Source of the DNA: Marinobacter sp.
Lineage (GTDB): Bacteria; Pseudomonadota; Gammaproteobacteria; Pseudomonadales; Oleiphilaceae
Direction of reading: 5' to 3'
Length of the DNA: 32,588 nucleotides
Assembly: GCA_018623515.1 (NCBI GenBank)
Contig: JAAZVL010000017.1
Coordinates: 1-32,588 of the forward strand
The notes under the pieces were generated by a model. That model saw nothing but the letters and a program-made list of their open reading frames with translations. It had not been told where the DNA came from and did no database searches. A program made the translations under genes and the position numbers. Each line of letters opens with the position of its first letter. The first letter of the stretch is position 1. Below are positions 15,570-22,712 of the stretch, in pieces.

Positions 15570-15606
15570 TGTCGGCTTTATTACAACCAATGTCGGTTTA
15601 TTTGCA
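15570..15606 (+). promoter_or_regulatory. ArgR-like tandem operator upstream of the MmgE/PrpD-oxidase operon
   Basis: TGTCGGCTTTATTACA (15570-15585), gap ACCAA, TGTCGGTTTATTTGCA (15591-15606). The half-sites are direct repeats 21 bp (two helical turns) apart, matching the architecture TGTCGC-N8-AA with a 5-bp gap reported for Pseudomonas ArgR, a regulator of the same family as the gene just upstream. It lies about 55 nt before the target start, a good place for activation. Confidence 0.65.
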
Positions 15607-15661
15607 GTCGCCCGAGTCGTGAACCCCAATGATGTAGGCACAATAATAGCGAGTGCCCATC

Positions 15662-17008
15662 ATGTCAGACCTTTCATTACCAAAGAAGATTCTGGAACTC
15701 GACGCCACGGCTCTGCCCGAACCGGTCTACAGGCTGGCACGCATCTGCTTGCTGGACCTCCTCGGCGTATCAGCCGGTGCAACCGGCACGCCCCTGGCCC
15801 GGATAGCGCTCGAGTTTGTGCGCGATCAGTACCCAGGCAGGCAGCCACTGCTGTTCTCGGAGGGCCAGGCCTCAAGCGCCGGCGCCGCGCTTTATGGCGG
15901 CTGGCTGATTGACGCCCTCGATGCCCATGACGGCCATGTCCTGACCAAGGGTCATGCCGGTGTCGCTGTCCTGCCCGGGATGTTGTCGTTGCCCGAAATC
16001 CGGAACTTATCGGGGCGGCAATTTCTGGGTGAGCTGGCCATCGGCTACGAGATTGCCATCCGCGCGGGCATCAGCCTTCACAGTGCAGCCTGCGACTACC
16101 ATACCTCCGGTGCGTGGAACTGCCTGGGCGTGGCCGCCGTGGCGGCCCGGGTGATGGGGCTGTCACCAAAGCAACTGGCCGAGGCACTTGGCACCGCCGA
16201 GTTCTACGGTCCACGCAGCCAGATGATGCGCTGCATAGACCACCCCACTATGCTCAAGGACGGCTCAGCCTGGGGCGCCATGACCGGCATTTCCGCCGCA
16301 TTGCTGGCGAGGGCTGGCTTTACCGGTGCCCCGGCACTGCTGCTTGAGGAATCTGACCTCTGGCGGGACCTTGGAACCCGTTGGCATTTTCTGGACACCT
16401 ATTTCAAACGTTACCCGGTGTGTTATTGGGCCCAACCGGCCGTGGAGGCCGCGCTCTCGCTCCGGACATCAATACCCGACACGGCGCAGATCGAGGAGGT
16501 TCGAGTCACCAGTTTCCATCAGGCGATTCGACTGCATACGTCCCGGCCTCAAAGTACCGAAGAGGCCCAATACAGCCTGCCCTGGGCGGTGGCTTGTGCT
16601 TTGCACCGCGGCACGGTGAATCAGCAGTCGGTAACCAATGATCTGGCGCACCCCGAGGTCCTGCGGCTGAGCGGAAAAGTCCGACTTTACGAATCTGCCG
16701 AGTTCTCGGCCTGTTTCCCGGCACACAGGTATGCCACAGTCAAGGTCCGACTGGGCGATGGCCGGGAACTGGTCAGTGACCGATTCGAGGCCAGAGGCAC
16801 TCCGGGCAACCCGGTTCTCCGAAGCGAACTGGTCACCAAATTCCACGAACTGGCAGGGCCTGTCCTCGGTCCCGCAGCCGATTGCCTGGAGCGGGCCGTA
16901 GATGACCTGTCTGACCACCCGGTGACGCAGCTTCTGGCACAACTGAATCAGACCAAGCCATACCAGAACCAACAGGAAATCAGCCTCAGCCATGCTACCG
17001 CGACTTGA
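15662..17008 (+). CDS. MmgE/PrpD family protein
   Basis: 448 residues, usual family length. DALDAHDGHVLTKGHAGVAVLPGML, AIRAGISLHSAACDYHTSGAWNCLGVAAVAARVMGL (in segments) and the C-terminal region with HRYATVKVRLGDGRELV are typical. Family members include 2-methylcitrate dehydratase (PrpD), cis-aconitate decarboxylase and iminodisuccinate epimerase, so the common theme is proton abstraction next to a carboxylate; the specific reaction cannot be named. No prpB or prpC lies nearby, arguing against the methylcitrate cycle. ATG 15662 is chosen over GTG 15653 because of GCGAG upstream. The gene overlaps the oxidase gene by 17 nt, so the two products probably act in one pathway. Confidence 0.88.
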   Translation: MSDLSLPKKILELDATALPEPVYRLARICLLDLLGVSAGATGTPLARIALEFVRDQYPGRQPLLFSEGQASSAGAALYGGWLIDALDAHDGHVLTKGHAGVAVLPGMLSLPEIRNLSGRQFLGELAIGYEIAIRAGISLHSAACDYHTSGAWNCLGVAAVAARVMGLSPKQLAEALGTAEFYGPRSQMMRCIDHPTMLKDGSAWGAMTGISAALLARAGFTGAPALLLEESDLWRDLGTRWHFLDTYFKRYPVCYWAQPAVEAALSLRTSIPDTAQIEEVRVTSFHQAIRLHTSRPQSTEEAQYSLPWAVACALHRGTVNQQSVTNDLAHPEVLRLSGKVRLYESAEFSACFPAHRYATVKVRLGDGRELVSDRFEARGTPGNPVLRSELVTKFHELAGPVLGPAADCLERAVDDLSDHPVTQLLAQLNQTKPYQNQQEISLSHATAT

Positions 17009-20000
17009 GCAGACAACACCGACCCAGTCCCGTTACCTCGCATTCCTCAAGACGCTCAAGGATTCGGGTTTCCGCGGAGAGATGACGCCGGACTATGCAA
17101 CCAGAACGGTACTGGCTACCGACAATTCCATCTATCAGGTGCTGCCGCAGGCGGTGGTTTTCCCGATGGGAAAGGCAGATGTCCAGGCACTTGCTCGCCT
17201 GGCGGCAACAGCTGATTGGGCGGATATCGTGTTCAGTCCCCGTGGCGGGGGTACCGGCACCAACGGTCAGTCATTAACAGACGGGATTGTGGTGGACCTG
17301 TCCCGTCACATGAACCGGATCCTCGAAATCAACGCCGTCGAAGGTTGGGCGCGGGTCGAGGCCGGAGTCGTGAAGGATCAACTGAATTCAGCCGCAAAAA
17401 CTCACGGTCTGTTTTTCGCGCCGGAGCTGTCCACCAGCAACCGGGCCACCATCGGCGGCATGATCAATACCGATGCCAGCGGCCAGGGCTCTGTCATGTA
17501 TGGCAAGACCCGTGATCATGTCCTGGAGCTCGAGACCGTGCTGATGGACGGAAGCCTGCTTCAAACCGCGGCCCTCGACCCTGACCAAGAGACAGCCGTA
17601 ACCGGACAAGCTTCGCTGGCGGGCGACATCTACCGAACCCTAACGGATATCTGGGACCGTCGCCGGACCGATATAGAACAACACTTTCCCAGACTGAACC
17701 GGTGCCTGACCGGTTATGACCTGGCCCACCTCCGCGATGAACAGGGTCGGCTCAACGCCAACAACGTCCTGTGCGGTTCGGAAGGTACGCTGGGCTTCGT
17801 AGTCGAGGCAAAAATCAATCTGGTGCCGATTCCCGATTACCAGGCTCTGGTGGTGGTCCAGTACGACAGCTTCGACGCCTCCCTGCGGGATGCCAGAGCC
17901 CTGATGGAAGCCGGCCCGGCCTCAATCGAAACCATCGACAGCAAGGTACTGGAGCTTGCCAGGGGCGACATCGTCTGGCACGAGGTGGCGCCGTTTTTCC
18001 CGGCCACCTCGGACACTCCGACGAAGGGGGTAAACCTTGTCGAGTTCACCGGGAGCGACGAGCAGGAGGTACGCCGGGCAGTGAGGACTCTGACTGAGCT
18101 GCTGGACGTTCCAAAACGGACGCCAGCCTGCCACTACGCCGTCGCATTCGGTGAACAGGCGGTCAGCCAGGTCTGGAAAATGCGTAAGCGGGCCGTAGGA
18201 CTGCTGGCCAAAACTTCCGGGGAGGCCCGCCCGGTGGCATTCGTTGAGGACACCGCCGTCCCCCCTGAGCATCTCGCGGACTTTATCGGTGAGTTCCGCG
18301 AGGTCCTCGACCGCAAGGGGCTGAGCTACGGCATGTTCGGGCACGTGGACGCGGGCGTGCTCCATGTCCGCCCTGCCCTCGACCTGAAGGATCCGGAAAC
18401 AATCAACATCGTTCGCTCGGTCACCGAGGAAGTGGTCGCGCTGGTGCAAAAGTTTCATGGCCTGCTGTGGGGCGAGCACGGCAAGGGCTTCCGTTCCGAA
18501 TTTACACCCGGCTTTTTCGGGGACCTTTACCCGGAATTGCAGGCCGTGAAACGGGCCTTTGACCCCCGCAATCAACTCAACCCGGGCAAAATTGCGACAC
18601 CCGATGCCCGAATCCCGCTGGTGAAACTGGATGAGCCCGGGCAGCGCGGAGCATTGGATCGCACCATTCCGGTTGCCAGCCGACGCAGCCAGCCGGACGC
18701 AATGAACTGCAACGGCAACGGCGCGTGCTACAACTTCGACCCGGACGATGCCATGTGCCCGTCATGGAAAGCTACTCGCGACCGCCGGCATTCCCCAAAG
18801 GGTCGCGCCTCTCTCGTCCGGGAGTGGCTCAGGCTGCTCGGCGAGCAAGGTGTGGATACCGAATCGCTGGCAGCACAGACAAACTCGACCACGACGCTGC
18901 GGAGCCTGCCCGTGAGGTTTCGGAATACCCGGGCGCGCAACCGGGGGCAGTACGACTTTTCAAATGAAGTCCGGGAAGCCATGGACGGCTGCCTGTCTTG
19001 CAAATCCTGCTCCGGCCAATGCCCTGTCCAGGTCGACATTCCCGAAGCCCGTGCCCGATTCATGCATCTGTACCACGGCCGCTACCTGCGCCCGTTCAAG
19101 GATCATCTGATCGGGAGGCTGGAGCAACTGATCCCTTTCATCGCCAACCCCCTCGCCCGGCCCCTATACAACAGCCTCATGCGCTGGGCACCGGTCAAGG
19201 CGCTGGTCCGCAACATTGGCATGGTGGACAGTCCGCTGCTCTCACCGCAGACACCTATCGCGGCAGCTGCCAGGCTCGGCATCGGTACCGTGAACCACAA
19301 GGAGCTGGCAGGCCTGAGCGAGGAGGAACGGGGCCGGTCGCTGATCATCGTGCAGGATGCGTTCACCAGCTACTTCGAGACCGATACGTTCGCCGCCATC
19401 CTTGAGTCGTTGCAATACCTCGGCCTGCGGATTTGGTTGCTGCCCTTTCACCCGAATGGCAAACCGCTTCACGTCCATGGCTTTCTCAGACAGTTCGAGA
19501 CCATTGCAGGCAGGCATGCCGATCTGCTGAGGTCCCACGCGAAGTATGGTGTTCCTCTGGTTGGCATCGACCCGTCGATGACCCTCGCTTTCCGGTCGGA
19601 GTATCGAAAGTACGTCGGCACAGAGGTTCCCACTGTGATGCTGCTTCAGGAGTTCCTGGCCGGCAGGGTCGGGCAACTGGCTCAAACCCTTGAACCAGAG
19701 CCGGGGGAAAAAATCACCCTGCTGGGCCATTGCTCGGAGAAGACCAACGCCGCCGGCAGCATGGATCAATGGCGGCAGGTGTTTGAATCGCTGGGCATCA
19801 GGATCAGTGTCGAGGCAACTGGCTGCTGCGGCATGGCGGGGACCTATGGCCATGAGACCCGCAATGTCGACAAATCCAGGACCATTTATGACCTGTCCTG
19901 GGGGCCGAAGATCAGCGCTTTGAAAGATGGGCAGGTGGTACTGGCCACCGGTTACTCGTGTCGGTCACAGGTGAAGAGGTTTGCTGGTGCGAAAGTGAGG

Positions 20001-20066
20001 CATCCTCTGGAGTACTTGCGGGACAGGCTTCGGGAGGAGGTTGGTAACCGTGAGCGGGTTGGCTGA
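16992..20066 (+). CDS. ydiJ: FAD-binding and Fe-S oxidoreductase, YdiJ family (D-2-hydroxyacid dehydrogenase)
   Basis: 1024 residues, close to E. coli YdiJ (about 1018). N-terminal FAD_binding_4 domain with FSPRGGGTGTNGQS (81-94) and NNVLCGSEGTLGFV (257-270); FAD-oxidase C domain with the metal site GHVDAGVLH (450-458) and GEHGKGF (494-500); Cys573/579/589 and a [4Fe-4S] motif CLSCKSCSGQCP (667-678); then a CCG-type domain with GHCSEKTN and ATGCCGMAGTYG. E. coli YdiJ oxidises D-2-hydroxyglutarate, passing electrons from FAD through the clusters. Here the gene overlaps an MmgE/PrpD gene by 17 nt, so a different D-2-hydroxy acid made in this pathway is possible. Likely membrane-associated or cytoplasmic. 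It ends 4 nt before a GGGGTC palindrome. Confidence 0.92.
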   Translation: MLPRLEQTTPTQSRYLAFLKTLKDSGFRGEMTPDYATRTVLATDNSIYQVLPQAVVFPMGKADVQALARLAATADWADIVFSPRGGGTGTNGQSLTDGIVVDLSRHMNRILEINAVEGWARVEAGVVKDQLNSAAKTHGLFFAPELSTSNRATIGGMINTDASGQGSVMYGKTRDHVLELETVLMDGSLLQTAALDPDQETAVTGQASLAGDIYRTLTDIWDRRRTDIEQHFPRLNRCLTGYDLAHLRDEQGRLNANNVLCGSEGTLGFVVEAKINLVPIPDYQALVVVQYDSFDASLRDARALMEAGPASIETIDSKVLELARGDIVWHEVAPFFPATSDTPTKGVNLVEFTGSDEQEVRRAVRTLTELLDVPKRTPACHYAVAFGEQAVSQVWKMRKRAVGLLAKTSGEARPVAFVEDTAVPPEHLADFIGEFREVLDRKGLSYGMFGHVDAGVLHVRPALDLKDPETINIVRSVTEEVVALVQKFHGLLWGEHGKGFRSEFTPGFFGDLYPELQAVKRAFDPRNQLNPGKIATPDARIPLVKLDEPGQRGALDRTIPVASRRSQPDAMNCNGNGACYNFDPDDAMCPSWKATRDRRHSPKGRASLVREWLRLLGEQGVDTESLAAQTNSTTTLRSLPVRFRNTRARNRGQYDFSNEVREAMDGCLSCKSCSGQCPVQVDIPEARARFMHLYHGRYLRPFKDHLIGRLEQLIPFIANPLARPLYNSLMRWAPVKALVRNIGMVDSPLLSPQTPIAAAARLGIGTVNHKELAGLSEEERGRSLIIVQDAFTSYFETDTFAAILESLQYLGLRIWLLPFHPNGKPLHVHGFLRQFETIAGRHADLLRSHAKYGVPLVGIDPSMTLAFRSEYRKYVGTEVPTVMLLQEFLAGRVGQLAQTLEPEPGEKITLLGHCSEKTNAAGSMDQWRQVFESLGIRISVEATGCCGMAGTYGHETRNVDKSRTIYDLSWGPKISALKDGQVVLATGYSCRSQVKRFAGAKVRHPLEYLRDRLREEVGNRERVG

Positions 20067-20070
20067 TCTT

Positions 20071-20100
20071 GGGGTCAGAAGAAGGCATTCTTCCGACCCC
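20071..20100. repeat. GGGGTC palindromic repeat, copy 2 (AAGAA subtype)
   Basis: GGGGTCAGAAGAAGG then CATTCTTCCGACCCC; arms pair except for one A:C mismatch at arm position 7. It begins 4 nt after the oxidase stop and forms a doublet with copy 3, 30 nt downstream, between convergent genes. It could also serve as a transcription barrier, but no T-tract follows. Confidence 0.85.
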
Positions 20101-20130
20101 TGAGTTTGAGTCCAAGTTTGCGGGGAAAAC

Positions 20131-20160
20131 GGGGTCTGATGAACGCCTTCATCTGACCCC
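20131..20160. repeat. GGGGTC palindromic repeat, copy 3 (ATGAA subtype)
   Basis: GGGGTCTGATGAACG then CCTTCATCTGACCCC, with the T:T mismatch also seen in copies 1 and 6. Followed by AAGTTC, similar to AACTTC after copies 1 and 7. It ends 4 nt from the stop codon of the minus-strand membrane protein gene. Confidence 0.85.
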
Positions 20161-20164
20161 AAGT

Positions 20165-20521
20165 TCAATACGCCCCCACAGCTGCGAGGAACCCGAAGAA
20201 GCCAGCGGCGGTGATCCCCAGGGACGCCACCACTATCCCCAACCCCCACCACACGGCGGCGGCATCGGAGATATTCACGTCATGGCCGCGCAGGGTGCGG
20301 TAGAAGGCCCACGGGCCGAGTACGAAAGCGCCGGCCACAGCGAATACGAGGCCCACGCTGATACCGGCAAAGGTCCAGGTAGCCAGAACGGTGGCCCGGT
20401 CGGAAACCTGGTCGCTCACACCGTGATGTTCCAGAAACTTTTTACAGAAGAACCAGATAAGCCCGAACAGTATGGCGACAAAGACCAGCGCGCCGATGAT
20501 GGTAATGATGCGGTAGAGCAA
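20165..20521 (-). CDS. Small hypothetical membrane protein, TTG start
   Basis: 118 residues. Three hydrophobic segments are visible (about 4-27, 47-74 and 90-115), with a short charged loop KKFLEHHGVSDQVSDRA after the first, so it is an inner-membrane protein. I do not recognise the family. The only reasonable start is TTG at 20521, preceded by AGGA at about 8 nt; no in-frame ATG lies near the N-terminus. It is followed by the EAL gene upstream on the same strand with a 34-nt gap, so the EAL protein and this one may be cotranscribed. Function unknown. Confidence 0.68.
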   Translation of the reverse strand: MLYRIITIIGALVFVAILFGLIWFFCKKFLEHHGVSDQVSDRATVLATWTFAGISVGLVFAVAGAFVLGPWAFYRTLRGHDVNISDAAAVWWGLGIVVASLGITAAGFFGFLAAVGAY

Positions 20522-20555
20522 TTTCGTGTCCTTTCAGGTTCGGTGAAGGCCCGGA

Positions 20556-21371
20556 TCAGGCAGGATACTCGGGTTCCGGCAGGCACTCAAAACCCGGTTT
20601 GGCAAACAGGAATCCCTGGAACAGGGTGATGCCCTGGGAGCGCAACCAGAAGTATTCTTCTTTGGTTTCCACCCCCTCTGCGATGATGCGACCACCCAGG
20701 CGCTCCATCATCGCAATAATTCCGGCGATAACCGCCTGCTTGTTGGGTTCTGCGTTGATGTTGCGAACCAGCCCCATGTCCAGCTTAAGAAGGTCCGGCG
20801 GACTTGCCATCATGATGTTGTAGCGGGAGTAGCCCGCGCCGAAGTCGTCGATCGCTGTGCTGAATCCCATCTCCTGATAGGCCTCGATGATCGACACCAG
20901 GTGCTGGACGGAGGAGAGGTTTTCATTCTCGGTCAGTTCGAAAATGATCTTGCTGGTGTCGAAGTTGTAGGTTTTGGCCGCTGCCAGCGTCGTCCGGATG
21001 CAGTACTCCGCCTGGTACACGGCGTTGGGCATGAAATTGATGCTGAGCATCGACTCCATGCCCAGTCGTGAAGCGAGCTTGACCGCCTTGACCCGGCAGA
21101 TCTGATCGAAGGCGTAGCGATTCTGATCGTTAACCCGGGCGAGCACATGGTGCGCACCCTGGCCTTCGGTTCCCCGAACCAGGGCTTCGTGGGCAAAAAC
21201 AGAACGGTTGACGACATCGACGATTGGCTGGAAGGCGAAACTGAACGAAAAGCCCAATCCCTCCCCGCAGGCGCATTGACCACAATGGGACGCGTCAAAG
21301 AGAACTTCAGGTTGCTCCACATCTACTCCTGGCTTCTCAGTACAGGCGACGGCCGCATGTCTGTTGAACAT
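20556..21371 (-). CDS. EAL-domain cyclic-di-GMP phosphodiesterase with N-terminal Cys motif
   Basis: 271 residues from ATG 21371, which has GGAGA close upstream; the frame extends to 21446 without a ribosome site. The EAL domain (about 45-260) has all catalytic residues: Glu62 (HEALVR), Asn112 (INFMP), Glu145 (ELTENE), Asp175-Asp176 (IDDFGAGYS), Lys196 (LKLD), Glu232 (AEGVET) and Gln252 (FQGFLFAKP), so it should hydrolyse c-di-GMP to pGpG. No GGDEF and no membrane segment. The first 40 residues hold Cys10 and a HCGQCAC cluster (Cys30, 33, 35), which could bind a metal or act as a redox sensor. Upstream of the small membrane protein gene in the same direction. Confidence 0.88.
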   Translation of the reverse strand: MFNRHAAVACTEKPGVDVEQPEVLFDASHCGQCACGEGLGFSFSFAFQPIVDVVNRSVFAHEALVRGTEGQGAHHVLARVNDQNRYAFDQICRVKAVKLASRLGMESMLSINFMPNAVYQAEYCIRTTLAAAKTYNFDTSKIIFELTENENLSSVQHLVSIIEAYQEMGFSTAIDDFGAGYSRYNIMMASPPDLLKLDMGLVRNINAEPNKQAVIAGIIAMMERLGGRIIAEGVETKEEYFWLRSQGITLFQGFLFAKPGFECLPEPEYPA

Positions 21372-21513
21372 ACTTCTCCAAACTATAGTTGTTAGCTTTC
21401 CGTTGGTAAAACCACGTACGCAATGACTGAGGACAAGCAGTGGCATCCCCGGAGCGGGTGACTACACTGACTTTTGTACTTATACGCGTCTTTTATGAAA
21501 AGGAGTCTCCAGA

Positions 21514-22668
21514 ATGGTCCAATCTACACGTATTGCCGTTACACCGGGCGACGGCATTGGTCCGGAAGTGGTAGCGGAGGCAGTACGTTGCCTGGAAACA
21601 TTGCGCGCCAAGCATGGGCTGGCGCTGGAATGGACCCGTTTCCCCTGGCCCTCTCACGCCTGGCATGAAGAAAACGGGGAATCATGGCCTGCGGATGCAC
21701 TGGAGCAACTGAAACAGTTTGACGCCATCCTGCTCGGCGCCCTGGGTGACCCCGGGCCCATGGATGACCCGGAGCGTTACCTGCTACCGGACAGCATTTC
21801 CCTGGCCCCACTTCTGGAAATGCGCAAGGGGTTTGACCAGTGGGTGTGCGAGCGCCCTGCCCGTCTCCTCGAGGGCGCACGGCAGTACCTGGCCGATGAG
21901 CGCGCCAGGGATATCGACATGCTCGTGATTCGTGAAAACAGTGAGGGAGAGTATGTCAGCCAGGGTGGCCGCCTGCGCCAGGGCACGCCCGATGAAGTGG
22001 CAACCCAGATGGAGGTGTTCACCCGCAAGGCCACCGACCGCATCATTCGTTATGGCTTCGAGCAGGCCCGGAGGCGGGCGGAAGAACGGGTCCGGGATGG
22101 CCGCACCCGCAGCTTCCGCACCCTGGACGGTCGCACCTGTGAAAGCCAGGTGTGTCTGGTGACCAAGCGTAACGCCTTGCGTTACTGGGGTGACATGTAC
22201 ACCGAAGTCTTCGAGGAGATCAGCAAGGAGTACCCGGATGTCGCGACCCACCACGAGTTGGTGGACGCCGCCTGCATGAAGTTTGTTCAGGCTCCCTGGG
22301 CATTCGATGTCGTGGTTGCCAGCAACCTGCAGGGGGACATCCTCACCGATCTGGCCGCCGTGTTGTCCGGAGGTATGGGGGTGGCGCCCTCCTGCAACCT
22401 GAACCCCACCGATTCGGACATGCCGTCCATGTTCGAACCCACCCACGGCAGCGCCCCGGATATTGCCGGACAGGGCCTTGCGGATCCGACCGCGATGCTG
22501 TTTACCACCGCCCGCATGCTGGAATGGCTGGGCCGGAAGGATCCGACCCTGGCTGCGGCAGGCAAGGAACTGTTCGATGCGGTAGCCGCCGATCTGGCAC
22601 AGAATGCCGGAAAACAACGCGGCACCCACGAAATAGGCCAGGCTATTTGTAAACGTCTGGAGGCCTGA
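21514..22668 (+). CDS. Isocitrate/isopropylmalate-type dehydrogenase (tartrate/D-malate dehydrogenase group)
   Basis: 384 residues. TPGDGIGPEVV (10-20), VIRENSEGEY (138-147), Lys218 region (CLVTKRNALRY), SNLQGDILTDLAA (270-282) and HGSAPDIAGQGLADP (311-325) define the beta-decarboxylating dehydrogenase family that oxidises D-malate-type 2-hydroxy acids with NAD and Mg/Mn. The NSEGEY segment resembles tartrate dehydrogenase/D-malate decarboxylase rather than LeuB. Between about 187 and 212 there is an Arg-rich insertion (RRRAEERVRDGRTRSFR) of some 20 residues not usual in TtuC or DmlA. AAGGAG precedes the ATG. In an operon with a class III aminotransferase (44 nt downstream). The substrate is not certain. 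Confidence 0.85.
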   Translation: MVQSTRIAVTPGDGIGPEVVAEAVRCLETLRAKHGLALEWTRFPWPSHAWHEENGESWPADALEQLKQFDAILLGALGDPGPMDDPERYLLPDSISLAPLLEMRKGFDQWVCERPARLLEGARQYLADERARDIDMLVIRENSEGEYVSQGGRLRQGTPDEVATQMEVFTRKATDRIIRYGFEQARRRAEERVRDGRTRSFRTLDGRTCESQVCLVTKRNALRYWGDMYTEVFEEISKEYPDVATHHELVDAACMKFVQAPWAFDVVVASNLQGDILTDLAAVLSGGMGVAPSCNLNPTDSDMPSMFEPTHGSAPDIAGQGLADPTAMLFTTARMLEWLGRKDPTLAAAGKELFDAVAADLAQNAGKQRGTHEIGQAICKRLEA

Positions 22669-22712
22669 CTAGTCTGCAAAAGAGGTATTCCCCCCACTTC
22701 TGGAGGTAAGAT

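Noticed and set aside
15662-17008. 2-methylcitrate dehydratase of the propionate pathway
   Set aside because: No prpB, prpC or acnD-like gene is nearby; the gene is coupled to a YdiJ-type oxidase instead.
21372-21420. TTTACC / TATAGT promoter-like pair before the EAL gene (minus strand)
   Set aside because: Spacing is right, but the predicted start would fall inside the ribosome site only about 7 nt before the ATG, so it is not convincing.
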